Source: Chytridium lagenaria
Taxonomy: Eukaryota > Chytridiomycota > Chytridiomycetes > Chytridiales > Chytridiaceae
DNA: 43,808 nucleotides
Reading direction: 5' to 3'
Assembly: GCA_025449115.1 (NCBI GenBank)
Contig: JAHLKC010000214.1
Span: 1 to 43,808 of the forward strand
Part shown: one piece after another, positions 11,758-25,318 of the stretch
Layout: every line of letters starts with the position of its first letter
Numbering within the stretch: the stretch's first letter is position 1
Notes under the pieces: generated by a model
What the model was told of the DNA's origin: nothing
The model's input: only the letters and a program-made list of their open reading frames with translations
Database searches by the model: none
Made by a program: the position numbers and the translations under genes

Positions 11758-12674
11758 CTCGCTTGGCCACAAATTCTTTTGTTTTGTCAGGTGGTGGCCT
11801 TCTGGAAGCTTGTGATGAGAATTTCTTCAACGACGTCAAAGATGAAGATGCTTGAGAAGGGGCCTGGGTCTTAATGATGCTTGATGCCTAAAGCATCTGC
11901 AGCCTTGAGATGACCGTGCCCATAACATCGTTGGAATCTCAACATGAGCAACTTAATTGTTCCGAAATCCAGGTCACGATTCACTCACTACAAAAGAAAA
12001 GCTGGCGTAGAGAGTAAGTACGGTGTTGGTATTGTTCCATATTGTAACCTCGTAGTAATCCTATATGCCTTTTTTTACCCTGTCCTGATTCATTTCAACA
12101 ACGCTTTGAACAACCTTATAAAACAGCTCACAACTACGCGCATTCCCTCAACTGAAAAGAGTAACTAAAAAGCACAGAATACACACACAGTAGGGGTCAT
12201 GTAAGAAAATACCGAATGGAAATATAATTATTGATGGCGAGTGAGGAAGGACCAGTATTGAAAAAGCAATACAGACGAAGCTTTTCAGAAAGTCAACTCC
12301 TCCTCTATCAGCCAGCTGCTTGTATTAGAGGAGAAGGATGTTTTAAGACAATGTCGAAAAAAAAGAATGGCCAGTATATTTATATTTATTATTATTTATA
12401 TGAATGACAGGGACATCAAAATTAACTGTAACAATAAGTAAAATGAGTAGACACCCCGCTGCACGAGCAACGTCGATGCTTCAGCGATCATCCAAGGTAA
12501 AGCCCTCGGATCCCGCATCCCTAAAAAGCTGCTCCATCTTCCACCATCTCCTTTTTTTCTCTTTTTTCCGATTCTTCATCGGCAGTATAAATACAAGAGG
12601 GACAGCCCACCATGTCAGGTATAATTTCTCTCACTTTTTTTGATCGCGTTTGATAAGCCCAAGCAACAAGCAAA
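11758..12674. promoter_or_regulatory. Intergenic region with THI4 promoter
   Basis: No gene seen. A clear TATAAATA lies at 12586-12593, 82 bases before the THI4 ATG, after a T/C-rich stretch (12545-12570) of the kind common in strong fungal promoters. Confidence 0.6.
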
Positions 12675-14266
<1,592 letters not shown>

Positions 14267-14497
14267 GGTGTTTTTGTTTTCGTTTTTTCGTTTTTTCTTC
14301 TGTGCTTATTGCTCATATCCAATTGTGATGTTGCTCATCCAAACCCCTTGCTTATTGATGGAGATATCGCTTTCTCTTCGATTGTGCCTTTGACGTGTGA
14401 ATCTCTGTCTTCCTCATTTTCCTGTTGAATAAAAAAGTTTTTGTTTGTTCTATTTGATTGAATTCGACTCTTTGGTCACAATTGTGAAGGAGTAGCC

Positions 14498-15973
14498 ATG
14501 GACTCCAACGTCAGTAGCACGTCAGGGTCGCTGGACGACCTTGCAGTGCATGATCTCCTTAATGATATTGACCTCCACATCGCCAGCGCAGGACCCCGCG
14601 GCCAAAGCATTGAAATGGCTCCAAGATCAAAGATGTCCAGGTTCTCTGCTGAGCTCGATGCCGCCTTCACTGCACCTTCGAACCCCAATTCCCTCATCCA
14701 AGATAACTCCTCCTCCGCCGAACCCAACAACCGATACCCTCCTCATCGCAGATCCGCTGATGGACTATCCACCCAAACCATACCCGACCAACCCTACGAC
14801 GAAGACGCTCTTCTCCTCGAAAACCCCTCATCCGATTCCATCGCCAACCCCCATGAATGGGCTTCCCGTCGCAAATCCAACCCACCATCCAAGATCACAA
14901 CAATCCCAGCCATCTCTTCCTTCACACCGAAATCACCCTCCGGATACGATCCCATCAGCCCCGTGTTTGACATTCTCTCCACGGGTGGGATTGAACGTGC
15001 AAAACCTTGGACGCTGGAAGACGTGGGGTCAATGCCCGAATCGCAGTTTCTGCAACTCATCATGAAGTTGGCGGAGAAACCAGAGGACGAAGGGAGGGTT
15101 GGTGGGATGGAAAGGATCAGGGAATTGGTGTGGAGACGAGTGAATTACATAAAAATGAATGACGATGCTGCGAAGATGAGCCGGTGCGTCTATTTGTCTT
15201 TTTTTTTGTTTTTTTGCGTCTCAGGATCACTTACGAGTGAGTTTTCGTTGACTCTTAGCGTGCTTTTTTTTCGTTTAGGATGCCATATTGGCAACTTGCT
15301 ATTGCGAGGATACCTGCGTTGGCTGTGACGATGCTTCTAGAGTTGGGTGTAGGAGCTGTGGTGGCGAGTTATGATGATATTCTCAAGGAGCATATCATTA
15401 TGGCGGCTTTCATGCCTGTGCTTTCAGCAGTGTCAGGTATAAACCCGTTCTTTTAACTTATTGTTGATGAGGTGTAAAGGTTGTATTGGACTTCAGGCTT
15501 CCGCTGCAACGTTACGAGGTCTCGCCACAGGTCACGCATCACATACAAGTTTTAAAGAAATTGCGAGAGTGCTTCTTAAGGAAGCGTTTGCGGCGGCTGT
15601 CGTTGGTTTGATTGCAGGGTTGGCGTTGTTTTTCGTGTCTGGGGTGTGGGGAAAATCTTTTGGTTTAGCGGCTGTCACGGGTGGAAGGTAACTCTTCCCG
15701 CTTTTAACCTTGTAAATTAACCTTTCACTTTTTTTCTCTCTAGTATCTGGTTATCTTCTGTTCTCAGCAGCATGTTTGGAAGTCTTGGACCTGTGTTTTG
15801 GAAAACTGTGGGAGTGGATCCCGCCGTCGCGGCTGGACCGTTTGAGACGGCTATTCAGGATCTCATCGGTCTCACAATGTAAAGTCTCCCATCCAATCGT
15901 CTATTTTATTAACCCTCACTGTTCTAGTTATTTATCATTAGCGAACGCAACTCTTCGCCAAAAAAATCCATAA
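14498..15973 (+). CDS. MgtE/SLC41-type magnesium transporter
   Basis: Five exons join cleanly with no frame correction: 14498-15183, 15279-15436, 15480-15687, 15744-15878, 15928-15973, giving about 410 residues. The first 230 residues are a polar, Ser/Pro-rich cytosolic region without a visible CBS pair. The rest is the membrane domain of the MgtE family: IARIPALAVTMLLELGVGAV, HIIMAAFMPVLSAVSG, then GLQASAATLRGLATG (the conserved Gln-Ala/Thr and Arg-Gly pattern), EAFAAAVVGLIAGLALFFVS and the signature GVDPAVAAGPFETAIQDL with an acidic residue expected to line the Mg2+ path. It should move Mg2+ or a similar divalent ion across a membrane; which membrane is unclear. Intron 2 is only 43 bases and ends in AAAG. 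Confidence 0.85.
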
Positions 15974-16027
15974 TGGCCCCTAAACTAAAGCCAACAACAC
16001 ACACATCTACACCTGCGTCGAATATAT

Positions 16028-18250
16028 TCAAAGCTTCACCGTCCTCCCTGCTTTTCGAAGAATTTCTTGTTTGACTTGACTTTTCAACACTTTTCCATTC
16101 GCGTTGCGGGGTAATGGGTCATTTCGTATGTCCACAAACATGGGACACTTGAATTTCGCAAATCTTGCCTACACAATGTTGGATAATATCATTTTGGGTG
16201 ATTTTTCCTCGATACTCGGGTTTGATCTGCATGGCTGCAGCGACCTCCTCTCCGAGAATTTTATGGGGAAGCCCACGACGGCGCAGTCCATAACAGCGTG
16301 ATGCGAGAAAATGCAGTTCTGTGATAGGTTTTTTAGGTGCAAGGGATCTAAGGGAACGGATTTACCTCGACTTCAACGCAGTATATGTTTTCGCCACCAC
16401 GAATGAGCATGTCTTTTGCGCGGTCGAGGATGTAGAGGAAGGTTTCAGAGTCTATGCGTCCTATGTCGCCAGTGCGGAACCAACCCGTGGATGAAAAGGC
16501 TTTCTGAGTGGCGGTGGGGTTGTTCCAATATTCTTTTACGACGTTTGGTCCCTGCCGTTGTTATTACAGCGGGAAAATAGTAAGGAATGAACAGGAAGAG
16601 GAATAAAAAAACGAAGGGATTCAACCGAGAATGGCGAGACACATCGCAGATAGTGCCCTCCTTACCTTTACAATGACTTCACCGATACCCCCTAACTCTA
16701 CATCATCCCACGTTCCTGGTATGACTATTCTCACATCTACCGTTAAAACAGTTGGTCCAACCGAATCAGGTTTAAGTTCGTAATCTACGCCCACGTTTCT
16801 CGATACCAGCGCGGATGTTTCAGTAAGTCCATACCCATTACTGGCTGCAGGTTTGATCTAAATAGAGGCAGTAAGGAAGATAAGTAAAGTTATTTGTAAC
16901 TACCTTTGGCAGTCGCTTCTTGATGGCATCCAAAAGATCTCGCGGTGCAGGCGCGCCGCCGAAGTATAACGCTACGATAGACGAAAGATCGTATTTCGTG
17001 ATATCCGGGTGTTCAATAAACTATCCACATCAACATCACGTCCGTTTCAAAAGAACCCACCTGCCAAATAACTGCAGGCACCCCACCCAAATTCGTTACT
17101 CTCTCCCTCTCCACAAGCTTCATAGCACCTACAGGATCCCATTTCTCCATCATCACCATCTTCGCACCCGTCGCCATGCACCCGCCCATCACGGAATGAC
17201 AGCCTATGACATGGAAGAGCGGCACTGAGAGGAGGTAGGTGGTTTGAACGGACTGTGGTGCCGATTTAGAGAAACCGAGACCTTTGCGGAGGGAATCACG
17301 GGCGACAGTGGATGAAGAGTTGAGGAGGTTGGTGAGGAAGTTGCGGTGAGTGCCTAATGCGCCTTTAGGGATGCCGGATGTGCCGGATGTAAAAAATACT
17401 AACTGCGTTAACACGGACATGAAGATAATGCAGTCTCACATGTCGCGTCATCGTCCGGACAAATATCAATGTCAGGCAGCTCGTCTTCCTTGACCGTTTC
17501 TTCAAGCTCATTAAACTTAAGCGTCACTCCAACCCATTCCGGTAACTTCACCACCCGCCTCGTTTCAACAACAACCAACAGCCTTAACCGCGTAAACCCA
17601 TCCGCAATCCTTCCCGACAATGGTTCCAACCGCTCCGTATCCACAAACAACGCCGCAGCACTACACGACTCCATCAGATACCCGACTTCATTCGGTTTTA
17701 ACCATCCGTTGATCGGAACAACGATGGCGCCGATCGTGATGGCTGCCCAGAATGTTACGATCCACTTCTACTGTTAGAAAAAGAGGAGGGAATAGGAGGA
17801 AACCTTACCTCTGGACAGTTTTTCATAAGGATGGCGATACGATCACCTTTTTGAAGGCCTTGCATGAGAAGAGCGTGGGAAAGGTGTATGACTCTTTGAC
17901 GGAAGACGGAGAAAGTGATGCGATGGGATCCGTGGACCATAAATATTTTATCGCCGTGGTTCTTCCCAACATTAAAAGTGGTTTTCGGAAGATCAATTAC
18001 CTTTGTTGCTCTTAAAAGCGATACCATGTTCTTGGGGGCATTCTTGAAGACACTGCGATTGTGACAAGATTCATAGATTAGATAGAGGAGTGGAGTTTAA
18101 AGGGATATACCGTTGCGGCACTCCACGGATCGTCACCTCCTCCAACTCATGCGGCATTCCGGAGGCGGCTAGGGCTCGAGTTGCATCTTTGAGGGTGTAT
18201 TTGTTGCCTGGCGGTATCCACCATTCAGCATTCGGTGTCAGAGCCGTCAT
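16028..18250 (-). CDS. Acyl-CoA synthetase (ANL superfamily), copy A
   Basis: Activates a carboxylic acid to acyl-AMP and then acyl-CoA. ATG 18250 opens MTALTPNAEWWIPPG; exons then give HRITFSVFRQRV, GDRIAILMKNCPE, INGWLKPNEVGYL, the AMP-binding loop FFTSGTSGIPKGALGTH, VPLFHVIGCHSVMGG, YFGGAPA, SNGYGLTETSAL, TGDIGR, LYILDRAKDMLIRGGENIY and a C-terminal Asn-Gly-Lys with the lysine used for adenylation. Frame corrections are needed near 16275 (one G short), near 16158 (one T extra, after Gly-Lys-Ile) and at the junction near 17407. The protein ends in Thr-Val-Lys-Leu, unlike the peroxisomal AKL of copy B. It lies directly downstream of copy B in the same direction and is clearly its tandem duplicate. 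Substrate class not resolved. Confidence 0.83.
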
Positions 18251-18534
18251 GAAGACTTTTGGGTGAGTTTTGCCGAAGTTGTCAGAGAAAGCCTGACATA
18301 AAAAGATGGCAAGTTGCATTTATCATTGCCCATCAGAATATTTATAGTCATACTCTTACAGTTATTCTGATGAGATTTACTGTTTATTTTGTGCATCAAA
18401 GGAAAAGCATGGAATAAGTCATAGACGCGAAAGCAAATAAGGTGCACGAAACGACCGAGATACTTGAATCTCGGACGGAGGCTGATAAACAACACTCGCG
18501 AGAGATACAGAAATAATGAAAGTGCCACCATCTA

Positions 18535-20728
18535 AAGCTTTGCAACGACCCCGGCCCTCTTCGCCTTCTCCAGCACCTCCTTCTTGACCTCATTCTTCAT
18601 AATCTTTCCGTTCGGGTTTCTCGGCATCGGGTCGTTCCTGATATCAATGAAAATCGGGCACTTAAACTTTGCGATGCGAGATTGGCAGTGCAAAATGATA
18701 TCAGTTGCTTTAACTTTTCCTTTAAACGTCGGCTTAATTTGAACGGCGGCGGCGACTTCCTCTCCGAGGACTTTGTGGGGAAGCCCGATGACGGCACAAT
18801 CCATGACGGCTTCATGAGAGTAGATGCAATCCTAATACAAAATTAGACAGATGGAATAGAGACGAGTGGATTACCTCGACTTCGACACAGTATATGTTCT
18901 CACCACCACGGATGAGCATATCCTTTGCTCGATCCAAAATATAAATCGAGCCATCTTCGTCCTTACGACCGATATCGCCAGAAATGAACCACCCATCGCT
19001 CGTGAAAGCTTTTTTGGTAGCTTCGGGATTCCTCCAGTATCCCTTGACAACGTTCGGTCCCTTGAACAATTAGTTTAAAGCTGGAAGTGGAACTATTACT
19101 CTAATGATAATCTCGCCAGCTACTCCATTAGGGACATCATCAAGAGTTCCGGGGGTAACGATTTTTGCTTCGACACTCAAAGCCGGCCAACCAACAGAAT
19201 CGGGTTTCTGCTCGTAATCATATCCAAAGTTTCCAATGGCGAGAGCAGAGGTCTCCGTGAGACCATACCCATTAGAACTGCTAGGTTTGAACTAAAGAGG
19301 GAGGTCAAAAGGCAAGTAGGACATTGTAATTCTTACGTTTGGGAGGTTCTTCTTGATGACATTGAAAATTTCGGGAGCAACAGGAGCTCCACCGAAGAAG
19401 ATGCTCGTCACTGATGAAAGATCGTACTTCTTAACGTCCGGGTGCTCAATGAACTACATTTAAAAGTTAGCTTTAATATAATTCACGAAAGGCAGAGAAT
19501 GACGGACCTGCCAAACCATGGAAGGCACGCCCCCAAAGCTAGATAACTTCTCCTTCTGAATAAGCTCCATGGCAACCTTAGGGTCCCACTTCTCCATCAT
19601 CACCAACTTCCCACCCGTCATAACAGATCCTGCCATAACCGCATGACATCCCGTAGCGTGGAACAACGGCACAGTCAACAAAGTAGCAGGCGTGACTCTC
19701 TCGGGTGGTGTCGCTGGGATCCCCGTCCCCCTCCTTAATGGATCTCTCGCATTCGCTGACGCAACGTTCATAATATTCGACACAAAGTTCCTGTGCGTCC
19801 CCAACGCGCCCTTTGGACGCCCAGTTGTTCCTGAAGTGTAAAACAGCGTAGCATCGTCGTCAGGGTTCAACTCGACGTCTGGGAAGGAATCCTCGTCTCC
19901 ACCAGTTTTCTCAAAATCAGCGAAAAGCTTGATGCCGGCTTTCACGAGGCGAGCGTCGATGCGGTCGGTGCGGGCGACAATGACGGATTTAAGACCGGAT
20001 TTGGCAAGACCCGGAAGAATGGGGAGAATGGGGACGAGACGTTCCCAATCCACCAGAAGGAGAGAGGAGGCAGAATCGCGGAGAATAAACTCGACTTCGG
20101 CGGGCTTGAGCCAGCCGTTGACGGGAACGGCGATGGCACCACAGGATATTGCAGCCCAGAAACTGATGATCCACTGCGGTAATGTTAACAAAGAAAAAAG
20201 GGGTGGGTGGACGGATTACCTCTGGGCAGTTCTTCATAAGGACAGCAACGCGGTCACCCTTCTTGATACCGCTCTTGACGAGGGCGTGAGAGACCTTGCA
20301 AACGCGGACAAAGAACTCCTCAAAAGTGATGCGTTCTTTGCCAGCACCATAAACTCCTGGTCGCCATAGACCTAAAAATGATTGCGATGTGAGCTTGTAA
20401 TTCATACAGCATTACTTAAAAATGCATGGGTAGATGCCGTCTACTCACTCTGCTAATGTACATCATCGACCGCATGTCAGGAGGAGCCGACTTGAAAACT
20501 CTGCAACGGACGATGGATCAGTCAACCATCACTTTAGCACATGAAAGAGGCAAAAGGCTGCTCCGATGCGGATAAGAATACATTAACTACTTACCGCACC
20601 GGCCTTCCGTCAATAACCATGTCCTCCAACTCAAACATGGATCCCTCTCTCGACAGAATCGCCCTGATCTCTGGATGTGAGAACTGCCTTCCAGGTGGAA
20701 TGAGCCATTCGGTGTTTTCCTGTGCCAT
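18535..20728 (-). CDS. Acyl-CoA synthetase (ANL superfamily), copy B, with PTS1
   Basis: ATG 20728 opens MAQENTEWLIPPGRQF. Exons join as CPE|WIISFWAAISCGAI (donor about 20218), VWQ|FIEHPDVKK, PN|FKPSSSNGYG, IIIR|GPNVVKGYW and EVE|DCIYSHEAVMD. The adenylation loop is FYTSGTTGRPKGALGTH, followed by SNGYGLTETSA, GWFISGDIGR, DRAKDMLIRGGENIY and NPNGKIMK with the catalytic lysine. Only one correction is needed, near 20359 (a T run before YGAGKERITFEEF). The stop (18532-18534) follows Ala-Lys-Leu, a canonical type 1 peroxisome import signal, so the enzyme is expected inside peroxisomes feeding beta-oxidation or a related pathway. The exact substrate (fatty, branched or aromatic acid) cannot be read from sequence. 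Confidence 0.88.
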
Positions 20729-22823
20729 CGCTAGATAGGTGAGTGATGGGAGTGAACTGTGTGTGAAGGGGTGTTGGTGGAAGTGCACTGAGGATGCAAT
20801 GCAAGGGAAAAAGTAGTGCCGAGCAAAGTGGTTGACGCGTGAGGTGCCGCAAATGAAATATTCAGCTGATGCCTTGGCTTGACCTTTTTTTTTTGAGTAC
20901 AAAATGTGGAACTGGATTTGGAGGGAAGCCCAAGCGCCAGACACTCCAGCCAATTTTTCAGCTAACTCCACTGATCCTTCTTCGCGATATTAAACAACGC
21001 AAGGGGATGCAAAATGCATGTACAGGAGCGTCATTTGAATTTTCAATGTGCGTTTATTCAAAGATGAGCATAGAATAAGCATCGCGCGCCATATCAAAGC
21101 CAGCATCCGGCACTGTGTAATCATAATCCAAGCTCACCCCATCTGCTTTTAAAAGAATACTGAGTCGTTCCAAATAGAATGTTTAAAGGTCAAAACGACA
21201 GTGCCCTCGACGCAGATCTTTGCTGTCTTATTACTAGCACCTTGCGGTAATGGTAATCTGCAAAACGCGCAAAATTTTGAGAGAATCACAGCTTATTCGA
21301 TAAAGTTTCTGCAATTTCGCCAAGGAAACGGGGATAAATCGCATTAAAAAACTCCCGGAACGTGGTAAAGAGTTCCAGAGGCGATGCATCGGTAATTGGC
21401 TCCTTCTCGTTCTTACACCTAACGAGGCGTCACTGTCGTTCTCGGAAACCATAATCTTTGACGTAATAGAGTTTGGGACGGGGCGACCCGTCTTGGGTAA
21501 CGGGCCCATCACGAGCCCATCTCAGATTGATGCAGAGTCGATTAAGGGCTGCTCAGGTGAGCAATATCTCAAAAGAGCCTCAAGACGGGCGGTGGTTAAG
21601 CTGCGATGGCTCAATGTCGTTTTTATGTAAACCTCGGAGCCAATTGACTGACAGCCTGAATGGCAATTGAGTGAATTTAGTAATAAACAATTAAACAAGA
21701 ATATGATTGAAGTGGGTATTTATGAAGAAGCAAAATGAAAGGATAGAACAATAGCGTCTTTTGATAATTCATAAATTAAAAAACTGCAGCTGCCGTAACT
21801 TATCGTCTCCAATATTGTTATCCTCAATCTTATCGTAAAGCATCAGCCTGTTTTGGTGCCGAAAAGTTCCATCTCAATACGCCTGACTTTGTCTCTCCCC
21901 GAGGTCATTTCAGAATCATTCAACCCTTTCCTGCAAGGGCATAGCAATGGAATACGTAGAGATCAAGCTCGGAAGCTTCTTCATATTTTATTGTGTCGGT
22001 AAGAACTTTAATGAATAGGTAGGCATTAGTAAGTTTGTGAGGAGCGCAAGCTGAGGTCTGTAGGATGGAAATGAAGGTGGCAACTAAGGGTAAATCGTAG
22101 TCATTTTTTTTTGATGGAAGAAAGCGGATAAGCCGTCGAAGCCTTCGATTATTAAGTCACTTTGAAGTGCCAAAAGGTGATGTCGAAACCTTCAGGAAAG
22201 ACAAAGACGGCTACAACGCAGTCCTTGCTCTTCTGAACCCCCGCAAACACACGGGAACTAAGAACAACACTCCAAGCAAAGAGTTGCAAAGGAATTCCCT
22301 CATAAATCAGAGCCATCATTGCGCTGTTATCCCGGCATGTGGAGGTAAGGTTTTCTGCTTTAATATCCGTCTCTGCATACGCCCATGGTTCCTTCCCAAG
22401 AGGGAATGGGGGATTGAGTTACTGCTATCCAAGATGGGCACCTGAAAGAGACGGAAATTTGTAATGGACAATTTCTAATGGACAAGTCCAGTACCTAGAT
22501 TTTCGATAAGTTCAAATGAAGGAAACGCGAGTGCATGTAATTCCAACAAAAGATATGTATTAGTGACAAAAAGTTGGCTCTTTTGTCGTCAAAGAGTTGC
22601 TTGGGATTCAAAGAGAGAAAAAAAAGAGGGCGATCGGGCAAAGACATTGTGTTTTTAACAAAAAACACGGTCCTCGCTTAGCAAGCGGTGCGAAGAGCCA
22701 AATAGAATTAATAAACAGCTAATGTAGAAAGTATACTTGATAGAGAATCCACAAACCAAACTTTCACAAGTTAAAAAAAAATGTAAAAAGAAAATATAAA
22801 CCATTATCACATAAAACCTTCCT
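20729..22823. other. Gene-poor intergenic region
   Basis: About 2.1 kb with only short open frames, none carrying family motifs or plausible exon joins. The first 200 bases hold the promoter of acyl-CoA synthetase copy B. The rest is AT-rich and shows no clear repeat or transposon end. Confidence 0.45.
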
Positions 22824-24880
22824 TCAACACCTCCCGCCAGCATACTTCCCAATAATGTCCATCCACCCACTCATAGCCTCCTTCGACTCTGCCGTAACAT
22901 AAACCAACTCTCCCTCCCCATCATCATCCAAGTCAATCAAAGACATCCTCCATTTCTCGACATGTTCAGGCACTACACCCCCATCCCCAACTTGATCCCT
23001 TTCTCCATCAACGCATGAAACAAGCTCTTCCTTGGGTGTGCGGAACCGGAGCTCAAGGCAATTTGGCGCGCAGTTGACTTCGGGGTTTGAGAGACGACAA
23101 ATATGGAGGTGGGATAGGAGGGGTAGGGTCGCGATGCGAGGTTTTGTCTGAGTAAGGTGCGTGCGTTAGCCAGAACTTAGGGCTGAATATTTAATATAAT
23201 AGTTCCAATTTACCTCTTTATATTCGAAATCATAGGCTTCCAATACACCTCCGCGAACAATAACCCAGTATCGCTTGAAATACTATAGTGACCATGGTTA
23301 AAAACTAAAACAAAAAGTACACAAAAAGGTATAGAGTCATTGTCAAATAACTTACTGCTCCCATTCGGCTGTTTACTTGAAAATTAAGATAATCTTCGTG
23401 CTCCACAAGCGGTACCTAAATAATGTTATTGTTAGAATCCAATTCAACAATCACGTGAAATGGTTACAAACCTCCGGCTTTGTCGGGTACTCTTCATCCA
23501 CCACAAATCCAGTCTGCACCACCATAGTCCCAACCTCTCGTCCTCCACACATAATCTTACACTCCATCGTCGCCTTCATCTGTCTCCTCACAGCCGCACC
23601 TTCCTCCATACCCATCTGCATCCACTTCACCTCCATCACACCACCCTCAGTCGACTCACGTTTCCACGGGGCACGCTTCATGCCAGCACCCAAACGCGCA
23701 AACTGGCCACGGAGGGTTTTGACACCAACAGAGAATGCTGATGCGTTACTGGCCGTGGATGGGGTTTGAGAAGATGCGGAGAGACGGCGGGCATGGGAAG
23801 GGATTTCGTTGTGATTTTGAGGAACCAAACTAGGGGAGTGAATTTGAATGGCGATTGGGATGTCGTTGGTGGTGAAAGGAACGTCACTAAATTACGTCAG
23901 ATCAAGTCATAGAATAACGCTTACAATAAAAAGCCCTCGCGGGGCTGGGCAATAGAGGGTTGGCTCTTTTTAGTAGCATGTGTGAGTTCGATGTCGCTCG
24001 ATGTTACCGCGGTTGTACCAACAGAGATGGTACATTGGGACAGATTTCACTAAGGGGTAAAATGTTACTTATAGGGTATGGTGGAAGAATGACGTTAATA
24101 TAGTAGCTTACTATTGGGGCAAGAATTGAACCTGAGTTCGGCGACTATGATTAGAAAGGACGTGTTAGCTGCGAACCCCATGTATAAGAAATACTTACGT
24201 TGCAAAAAGAATCTTGGAATCGGGTTCGACTTGACTGGAGCAAATGCTGGCTTCTTCATTGTCTGCGCCCTCGCAAGAGGTGTATCGATGATTTTTTCCG
24301 TTGAGAATGTTGCCGCTGACACTGGTCTCCTAAATCTCAGTTAGGACACATACGAATAAAAGACAATGACTTATGTGATCTTACCTTGCTCTCGTAGAAG
24401 GTCTTGGGATCTTCAACTCCTCCAAATTCGCCCCATATCCTTCAGCAGCTGGTGCAACCCCATTCCCAACGGTCCCAACTCCTCCCGCCATAACCGTGTT
24501 GGCCAAATCCCTCAAATGCTCGGGCACACCCAAACCCTCATCCTGGTCTTCACTTCATCATCGTCATCCAAGAAATGATCTGTGATGATGATTTTAGTTT
24601 CTGCGACTGCGCGACGCAACACCGCGGCATCTCTTGCTCTGTCGAGGGGGGTCACGATGAGGTCAGAGGTGAAAGGGATACGGTTGTCAGGACCTTGGAG
24701 CCAGCACCAAAGCTTTGGGGAGATGTGGGATGGCGTTTGGAGGGAGGGTGGAAGGTGGAGAGTTGAAAGAGCGATAGAGACTCGAGGGGGGATGGGTTTG
24801 GGTTGGTCAAGGTCGGTCTGGGTGTAGGGTGATTTGGGAGCTCCTCGGATGGAACCGAAGCCGTTGGCCGCACGAAGCAT
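22824..24880 (-). CDS. Anillin-like protein with C-terminal PH domain
   Basis: Likely septin/cytokinesis scaffold. ATG 24880 starts an N-terminal segment with IIITDHFLDDDDE; the second exon (from AG|G after 24385) reads PVSAATFSTEKIIDTPLAR. The middle exon holds a C2-like anillin-homology stretch: VKTLRGQFARLGAGMKRAPW, MKATMECKIMCGGREVG, FVVDEEYPTKPE, then VEHEDYLNFQVNSRMGA. It runs into a PH domain: YFKRYWVIVRGGVLEAYDFE with the strand pair and Arg/Lys of lipid-binding PH folds, LPLLSHLHICRL, CLELRFRTP, and the final helix ESKEAMSGWMDIIGKYAGG. This AHD-then-PH order at the extreme C-terminus is that of anillins and fungal Mid/Bud4-type proteins. One frame shift near 24530 needs one base. The protein is shorter than animal anillin and no actin- or myosin-binding N-region is visible. 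Confidence 0.68.
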
Positions 24881-25318
24881 GCTTTAGTCTTATATGGAAT
24901 TGGTATAAGGTGATGGGTTAATAGGTGATCGCTGTAAGCTGTGATGGGATGGATGCGCCCTGCACAGTGATGTCAACGGGCAGTTGCTGCTCGAGGGGAT
25001 GATGGGTGCGCAGGGAACAATATGAAAAGAAAACGTTGACCTTGTCAGCGGATTGTTTGTTTACAAAATGATTGGAGCCACGCCAAACTGGTTATAGCAG
25101 TGGCGCAAATCCTTACCAGAATTTCAAGTCCCCTTCATTCCATCATTTGGACGCACCGCTGCACCTGTGGAGCATCGCTTGGATCATTTCTTGCAGTTGA
25201 CGGCCATAATCGCTTCCTTACGAATTAAACTCCTTGCGCATTCCAGCTTCTTGCATTTAAGAGATCGGATTATTCGCATTCGAAAGGGTGAACTTGAGAA
25301 GTAAACGGCGGGACAGCG
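24881..25318. promoter_or_regulatory. Bidirectional promoter region, anillin-like / dipeptidyl aminopeptidase
   Basis: About 440 bases between two diverging genes. No open frame of note and no clear TATA box. Confidence 0.4.

Noticed and set aside
22167..22445. 92-codon open frame in the gene-poor region
   Set aside because: No motif, no promoter and no splice context; length is expected by chance.
24200..24245. GGGTTCGACTTG, resembling a tRNA T-loop
   Set aside because: No acceptor or anticodon stem can be folded around it, and it lies in an anillin-gene exon.
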